DNA of 64,000 bases. Source: Actinoplanes regularis. GTDB taxonomy: Bacteria; Actinomycetota; Actinomycetes; Mycobacteriales; Micromonosporaceae. The translations under genes and the position numbers were made by a program. Positions 59,638 to 64,000 of the stretch are shown piece by piece. Location of the stretch: contig NZ_FZNR01000033.1 in NCBI RefSeq assembly GCF_900188005.1, positions 1-64,000 of the forward strand. The letters run 5' to 3'. The notes beneath the pieces were generated by a model. The model worked only from the letters and a program-made list of their open reading frames with translations, was not told the DNA's origin and searched no databases. Position 1 is the first letter of the stretch; every line of letters begins with the position of its first letter.

Positions 59638-60651
59638 CTACCGCCCTTTCAGCTGGCGTAGCACGGGTGCGACCTCGCCGGCGAACAGTTCGAGGCTGGC
59701 GCGCTGCTGTTTCTCGGTCAAGCCTTCGGTCTCCGCGGCCAGATGGGTGACCTCGTGACCGAACCGTTCGTGGTAGCGGTGCACCTTGTCGATGATCTGC
59801 TGTGGACTGCCGATCAGCGCGGAGCTGCGCTCGACGGCGTCCTCGATGGAGGAGAAGACCGGCTCGACGCCGACCTTGCGGAACTGGTCGACCCGGGCCT
59901 GCCAGATCGGCCGGTAGACGTCGAGCGCCTCCTGCGACGTACGCGTGACGTAGAAGCCGGCGCTGCCGGCCCCGATCCGGATCGCGGCCGGGTCATGGCC
60001 GTGGAACGCCCACCGTTCCCGATAGAAATCGATCAGTTCGGCGTACGGCTCGATCGGGTTGGTGACGTTCGCCGAGAACAGCGGGTCGCCGTAGCGCGCG
60101 GCCAGCTCGACCGAGGCCCTGCTGGTGGCGCTCCCGTGCCAGACGGTGATCGGCTGCTGCAGCGGCCGAGGCCAGGTCTCGGCGTCGATCAGCGCCGGCC
60201 GGAACTTCCCGGACCAGGTCACCTTGGGTTCGCGCCAGAGCCGGCGGAACAACTCGTAGCTCTCCCGCTGCCGCTCCCACTGGTCCTCGACGGTCACGTG
60301 GAACAGCTGCGCCTGGGCGGCCCCGTTGCCCTTGCCGACGATCAGTTCGAGGCGGCCGCCGGAGAGGTTGTCGAGGGTGCTGTAGTCCTCGAAGGCGCGC
60401 ACCGGGTCGAGCAGGCTGAGCGTGGTCACGCCGGTCCAGAGCCGGATCGTCGAGGTCTTCGCGGCGATGTGGCTGAGCACGACGGGCGGGGCCGAGGAGA
60501 GGAACGGCCGCTCGTGCCGCTCCCCCACGGCGAATCCGTCGAAGCCGAGCTCTTCGCCGAGCACGGCACTGTCGACGACCTCGCGCAGGCGGGCGGCCGG
60601 GCTCTTGCCGTGGTCGAAGTGCGTGATCAGGCTGAGCAGCAGGAATCTCAT
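59638..60651 (-). CDS. LLM class flavin-dependent oxidoreductase
   Basis: 337 aa from ATG 60651, overlapping the upstream LLM stop (ATGA). MRFLLLSLITHFDHGKSPAARLREVVDSAVLGEELGFDGFAVGERHERPFLSS, then LWTGVTTLSLLDPVRAFEDYSTLDNLSGGRLELIVGKGN and ITVWHGSATSRASVELAARYGDPLF. A luciferase-like enzyme of different subfamily from its three neighbours. Reduced flavin-dependent oxygenation of an unknown substrate. Confidence 0.9.
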   Translation of the reverse strand: MRFLLLSLITHFDHGKSPAARLREVVDSAVLGEELGFDGFAVGERHERPFLSSAPPVVLSHIAAKTSTIRLWTGVTTLSLLDPVRAFEDYSTLDNLSGGRLELIVGKGNGAAQAQLFHVTVEDQWERQRESYELFRRLWREPKVTWSGKFRPALIDAETWPRPLQQPITVWHGSATSRASVELAARYGDPLFSANVTNPIEPYAELIDFYRERWAFHGHDPAAIRIGAGSAGFYVTRTSQEALDVYRPIWQARVDQFRKVGVEPVFSSIEDAVERSSALIGSPQQIIDKVHRYHERFGHEVTHLAAETEGLTEKQQRASLELFAGEVAPVLRQLKGR

Positions 60652-61916
60652 GCCAGGCCCAGGTTCCCGCGCAGGGTGTCCGCCTGGTACTCGGTCCGGA
60701 ACACGCCGCGCTCCTGCAGCAGCGGCACCACCTGGTCGACGAAGTCGTCGAGGCCGGTCGGGGTCAGGTGCGAGACCAGGATGAAGCCGTCGCAGGCGTC
60801 GGTCTGCACGTACTCGTTCAGCAGCGAGGCGACCCGGTCCGGGGTGCCGATGAAGTTCTGCCGCCCGGTCACCTCGATGATCAGGTCCCGGATCGACAGG
60901 TTCTTCTGCTCGGCCCTCGCACGCCACTCGTTCGCGGTCTTCAGCCGGTCCGGGTACATGCCGGCCCGGCCCTTGATGATCGTGTCGTCCTCGTCGACCA
61001 GCGGGTCGATCTCCGGGAGCGGCCCCTCCGGGTCGTAGGCCGACAGGTCCCGGTTCCAGAGCTGCTCCAGCAGCAGGATCGCGGTCTGCGGGCTGACCTG
61101 CTGGCGACGGATGTGCTGCGCCTTCTCCTGCGCGTCGGCGTCGCTGTCGCCGAGGACGTAGGACACCCCCGGGATGATCTTCAAACTGTCACGGGTCCGG
61201 CCGTACCGGGCGAGCCGGTCCTTGACGTCGCGGTAGAACTCCTGGGCGTCGGCGAGCTGATGGTGCCGGGAGAAGATCGCGTCGGAGTGCTCGGCGGCCA
61301 GTTCGCGGCCGCCGTCGGAGTCGCCGGCCTGCAGGATCACCGGGTGGCCCTGCGGGCTGCGCGGCACCCCGAACCGGCCCTCGATGTCGAACTGCGAACT
61401 GCGGATGTGGAAGTCACCGCCGTCGGTGTCCCACAGCGTGCGGGCCGCCTTGATGAACTCGCCCGCCCGTACGTACCGGTCGGCGTGGTCGAGGAAGCCG
61501 CCGCGGCGGAAGTTCTCGCCGAAGAACGCACCAGGCGAGGTGACCACGTTCCACGCGGCCCGGCCGCCGGAGAGGTGGTCCAGGGTGGCCAGTTGCCGGG
61601 CCAGCTCGTACGGCTCGTGGTACGTGGCGTTCAACGTCCCGGCCAGCCCGAGGTGCTCGGTCACCGCGGCCAGGGCGGCGAGCACGGTCAGGGTGTCCGG
61701 GCGGCCGACCACGTCCAGGTCGTGGATCAGGCCGCGCTGTTCCCGCAGGCGCAGCCCCTCGGCCAGGAAGAAGAAGTCGAACTTGCCGCGCTCGGCGGTG
61801 CGGGCCAGGTGCTCGAACGACGCGAAGTCGATCTGGCTGCCGGAGCGTGGGTCGCTCCACACGGTCGTGTTGTTCACGCCGGGGAAGTGGGCGGCGAGGA
61901 TGATCTGCTTAGGCAC
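60648..61916 (-). CDS. NtaA/SnaA/DszA family monooxygenase
   Basis: 422 aa from GTG 61916 (PKQIILAAHFPGVNN). Hallmarks of the NtaA group: FEHLARTAERGKFDFFFLAEGLRLR, PDTLTVLAALAAVTEHLGLAGTLNATYHEPYELARQLATLDHLSGGRAAWNVVTS, GENFRRGGFLDHADRY, PQGHPVILQAGDSDGGRELAAEHSDAIF. Known members oxidise nitrilotriacetate, EDTA, dibenzothiophene sulfone, dimethyl sulfide and, in Bacillus (CmoJ), N-acetyl S-alkylcysteines. Overlaps both neighbours. The flavin must come from a reductase not seen in the window. Confidence 0.92.
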   Translation of the reverse strand: MPKQIILAAHFPGVNNTTVWSDPRSGSQIDFASFEHLARTAERGKFDFFFLAEGLRLREQRGLIHDLDVVGRPDTLTVLAALAAVTEHLGLAGTLNATYHEPYELARQLATLDHLSGGRAAWNVVTSPGAFFGENFRRGGFLDHADRYVRAGEFIKAARTLWDTDGGDFHIRSSQFDIEGRFGVPRSPQGHPVILQAGDSDGGRELAAEHSDAIFSRHHQLADAQEFYRDVKDRLARYGRTRDSLKIIPGVSYVLGDSDADAQEKAQHIRRQQVSPQTAILLLEQLWNRDLSAYDPEGPLPEIDPLVDEDDTIIKGRAGMYPDRLKTANEWRARAEQKNLSIRDLIIEVTGRQNFIGTPDRVASLLNEYVQTDACDGFILVSHLTPTGLDDFVDQVVPLLQERGVFRTEYQADTLRGNLGLA

Positions 61917-62904
61917 GTGCGGCCTCCTGGTATCGGTTGACCGCCGCCGGCAGGCCGAGGCGCTCACGCAGGGTGGTGGCGGACGAGGGCTCGAACAGGC
62001 CGCGCCGGCGCAGCTCGGGCAGGAGGTCGCGGGTGATCGTGGTCAGGTCGGCGGGGCTGCCGGGGCGCAGCCGGAAGCCGGCGATCCCGGACGGCTGCCA
62101 GCCGGCGACCAGGTCGGCGAGCTGCGCGGGCGTACCGGCGAAGACCGCGGCGTCGGAGGTGGTCGCGGCCCGCCGCCGGATCGCGGTCTCCTGGTCCGCG
62201 TCGAGGTACACCATCAGGTCGGCGAAGACCTTCTTCGCCGCCGGGAGCTGCCGGACGATCTTCGCGGCACTGTCCACGTCGGCCGGGGTCACGAAGTAGA
62301 CGTCGACGTCGAGGCGCTCCCGGGCCTGCGGCTGATGGGTCAGCGCGGCGATCACCGGCTGTCCCTGCGGCGGCCGCGGCACGATCGACGGCCCCTTGAC
62401 CGAGAAGTACGCACCGGCGAAGTCGATGTAGTGCAGCCGGTCCCGGTCGATGAACCGGCCGGTGGCGACGTCCTTGATGATCGCGTCGTCCTGCCAGCTG
62501 TCCCAGAGCCGCCGCACCACCTCGACCGCGTCGGACGCCTCGGCGAACAGTTCGTCGAAGTCGAGCGGTGCCCGCCGCCCGAGCAGCCGCGCCTCGGCCG
62601 GGTCGGCGGAGACCCGCACCTGCCAACCGGCCCGCCCCCGGCTGACATGGTCGAGCGTGGCCAGCGCGGTGGACAGGTGGAACGGCTCGGTGTGGGTGGT
62701 CGTCGCGACCGGAACGAGCCCGACATGTCGCGTCAGCGGCGCGACGCGCGAGGCGACCAGCACCGCGTCCGGCCCGGACCTGCCGAACGAGTCGTCGAAG
62801 GTCAGGAAGTCCAGCCGCGCCTCGTCGGCCTGACGCGCGGCGGAGATCCAGTCGGCGGCCTCGAACGAGGCACCGTTCAAAGCGATCGCGAACCGTAAGG
62901 TCAT
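61909..62904 (-). CDS. LLM class flavin-dependent oxidoreductase
   Basis: 331 aa. ATG 62904 overlaps the transporter ATPase stop and its own stop overlaps the next gene by 8 nt. MTLRFAIALNGASFEAADWISAARQADEARLDFLTFDDSFG, VATTTHTEPFHLSTALATLDHVSRGRAGWQVRVS, GPSIVPRPPQGQPVIAALTHQPQARERL, and GIAGFRLRPGSPADLTTITRDLLPELRRRGLF. Luciferase-like, of a group often found next to NtaA-like enzymes and peptide-type ABC transporters. Confidence 0.9.
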   Translation of the reverse strand: MTLRFAIALNGASFEAADWISAARQADEARLDFLTFDDSFGRSGPDAVLVASRVAPLTRHVGLVPVATTTHTEPFHLSTALATLDHVSRGRAGWQVRVSADPAEARLLGRRAPLDFDELFAEASDAVEVVRRLWDSWQDDAIIKDVATGRFIDRDRLHYIDFAGAYFSVKGPSIVPRPPQGQPVIAALTHQPQARERLDVDVYFVTPADVDSAAKIVRQLPAAKKVFADLMVYLDADQETAIRRRAATTSDAAVFAGTPAQLADLVAGWQPSGIAGFRLRPGSPADLTTITRDLLPELRRRGLFEPSSATTLRERLGLPAAVNRYQEAARA

Positions 62905-64000
62905 GCGGATACCTCCAATGTGGGTACGGCGGCCAGCAGCCGGCGGGTGTACTCGTGGCCGGGCCGGTCGAAGACGGCCTGCACCGGCCCCTGCTCCACC
63001 ACCCGGCCGTCATGCAGGACCAGCACCCGGTCGGCCAGGTCACGGATCACGCCGAGGTCGTGCGAGATGAACAGCAGCGCGGTCCCGTCGCTCTCCCGGA
63101 TCCCGGCGAGCAGGTCGAGCACTTGCGCCTGCACCGAGACGTCCAGCGCGGACACCGGCTCGTCGCAGATGATCAGGCTCGGTCGCGGGGCGATGGCACG
63201 GGCGATCGCGACCCGCTGCCGCTGCCCGCCGGACAGCTGCCGCGGGTACCGGTCGAGCACGTCCCCGTCGAGTCCGACCCGCTCCAGCAACGGCGCCACC
63301 GCCGTACCGCGCGGCAGGGCCTCGGCGACGATGCGGCGCACGGTCCAGCGCGGATCGAACGCCGACAGCGGGTCCTGCGCGATGAACTGCAGCCGCCGGC
63401 GCAGCGGCCGCCGGGCCCGTTCGGGCACCCCGCTGAACCGCCGCCCCTCGAACCGGACCTGCCCTGAGGTCGGTTCGACCAGCCCGAAGAGCAGTTGGGC
63501 GACGGTGGTCTTGCCGGAGCCGGACTCGCCGACCAGGCCGACGATCTCGCCGCGCCGGACTGTGACGTCCACGTCCCGGACCACGGCCCGGTCGCCGTAG
63601 ACCTTGCGCAGGGCGGTCGCCTCCGCGACCACCGGGCCGGGTTCTGCGGTGCTCACCCGCCTACGACCGCTCCCGGCCGCGATCAACTGCCTGGTGTACG
63701 GATGATCAGCCCCGGACAGCAGTGCCCGGGTCGTGGCGGACTCGACGATCCGGCCGTCCTTCATCACCAGCACCCGGTCGGCGAGCCGGGCCACCACGGC
63801 CAGGTCGTGGCTGATCAGCAGCAGGGTCTCGCCGGCCGCGCGCCGCTCGGCGAGCAGGGTGAGGATCTGGGCCTGGACGGTGGCGTCCAGGGCGGTGGTC
63901 GGCTCGTCGGCGATCAGCAGTCGCGGGCCGCCGGCCAGGGCGGAGGCGATCAGGGCGCGCTGGCGCAGGCCGCCGGAGAGCTGGTGCGGGTACTGGCCGG
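62901..64000 (-). CDS. Fused dual-ATPase peptide/nickel-type ABC transporter subunit, 5' end outside window
   Basis: Only the C-terminal 366 codons are here. The first ATPase is cut but shows LSGGLRQRALIASALAGGPRLLIADEPTTALD, SHDLAVVARLADRVLVMKDGRIVE and HPYTRQLI. A linker leads to a complete second ATPase: VGESGSGKTT, QDPLSAFDPRW, LSGGQRQRVAIARAIAPRPSLIICDEPVSALDVSVQAQVLDLL, SHDLGVIRDLADRVLVLHDGRVVEQG and HEYTRRLLAAVP. This is a DppD-DppF fusion as found in several actinobacterial uptake systems. The permeases and binding protein should lie beyond 64000. The stop overlaps the first LLM gene. Confidence 0.93.
   Translation of the reverse strand, partial: GQYPHQLSGGLRQRALIASALAGGPRLLIADEPTTALDATVQAQILTLLAERRAAGETLLLISHDLAVVARLADRVLVMKDGRIVESATTRALLSGADHPYTRQLIAAGSGRRRVSTAEPGPVVAEATALRKVYGDRAVVRDVDVTVRRGEIVGLVGESGSGKTTVAQLLFGLVEPTSGQVRFEGRRFSGVPERARRPLRRRLQFIAQDPLSAFDPRWTVRRIVAEALPRGTAVAPLLERVGLDGDVLDRYPRQLSGGQRQRVAIARAIAPRPSLIICDEPVSALDVSVQAQVLDLLAGIRESDGTALLFISHDLGVIRDLADRVLVLHDGRVVEQGPVQAVFDRPGHEYTRRLLAAVPTLEVSA

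Noticed and set aside
57377..59758. Long plus-strand frame across GntR and LLM genes
   Set aside because: It crosses a terminator-like hairpin and two minus-strand genes with intact motifs.

Overview
The window is very GC-rich DNA, densely packed with genes that have strong third-position GC bias, many GTG/TTG starts and ATGA-type stop/start overlaps. At least seven genes have a -10-like hexamer 6-8 nt before the start codon and no Shine-Dalgarno sequence, which is the leaderless pattern of Actinobacteria. The gene content (NirBD/NnaR nitrite assimilation, LLM flavin monooxygenases, AurF-like oxygenase, BVMO cluster) fits a Micromonosporaceae-type actinomycete such as Actinoplanes. That placement is inference, because there is no rRNA or tRNA in the window. 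I see no CRISPR array, phage, transposase or rRNA/tRNA gene.

Layout. 0.4-7.8 kb: a minus-strand MacB/FtsX-type ABC operon with two large permeases and two ATPases, one ATPase carrying an AbrB-like C-terminal domain. 8.0-8.6 kb: a small secreted repeat protein. 8.8-15.1 kb: nitrite assimilation (nirB-nirD-narK), sirohydrochlorin chelatase and the HemD-winged-helix regulator NnaR with a candidate GlnR box. 15.4-18.7 kb: a large secreted subtilisin. 19.1-24.8 kb: an AurF-like diiron oxygenase divergent from a TetR/DUF4873/Baeyer-Villiger monooxygenase/SDR/alpha-beta hydrolase operon, probably for alcohol-ketone-ester breakdown. 25-31 kb: a lipoprotein, a nitroreductase, a divergent pair of citrate-synthase family genes, a methyltransferase and a hypothetical gene, interspersed with tandem repeats. 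31-37 kb: two MarR-controlled exporters (ABC and MMPL), each divergent from its MarR gene with a palindromic operator between. The MMPL/MarR pair is followed by a coding-like fragment. 37.3-39.7 kb: an SsuD-type monooxygenase and a TAT-exported sulfite oxidase, divergent, with start codons 48 bp apart. 39.9-44.1 kb: a HEAT-repeat protein, a lacI gene broken by an in-frame stop, and a GH13 alpha-glucosidase. 44.2-49.4 kb: a GGDEF-EAL protein, an M14 carboxypeptidase, a methyltransferase and a TetR.

49.3-64 kb is a sulfur/organic-nutrient scavenging region: a TauABC/SsuABC-like transporter; a divergent polar amino-acid ABC transporter ending in a GNAT acetyltransferase; a diguanylate cyclase; a GntR/FCD regulator coupled to a 56-aa membrane protein; and a tightly overlapping operon of a fused dual-ATPase peptide-type transporter (cut by the window edge) and four different LLM flavin monooxygenases. 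The combination of amino-acid ABC, N-acetyltransferase and LLM monooxygenases resembles the Bacillus S-alkylcysteine salvage operon in outline.

A second theme is short direct tandem duplications at or just beyond gene 3' ends (63, 71, about 114/79, 104 and 56 bp periods). A pair of repeat-derived micro-ORFs also sits in a stop/start-overlapping chain between citrate synthase and a methyltransferase.
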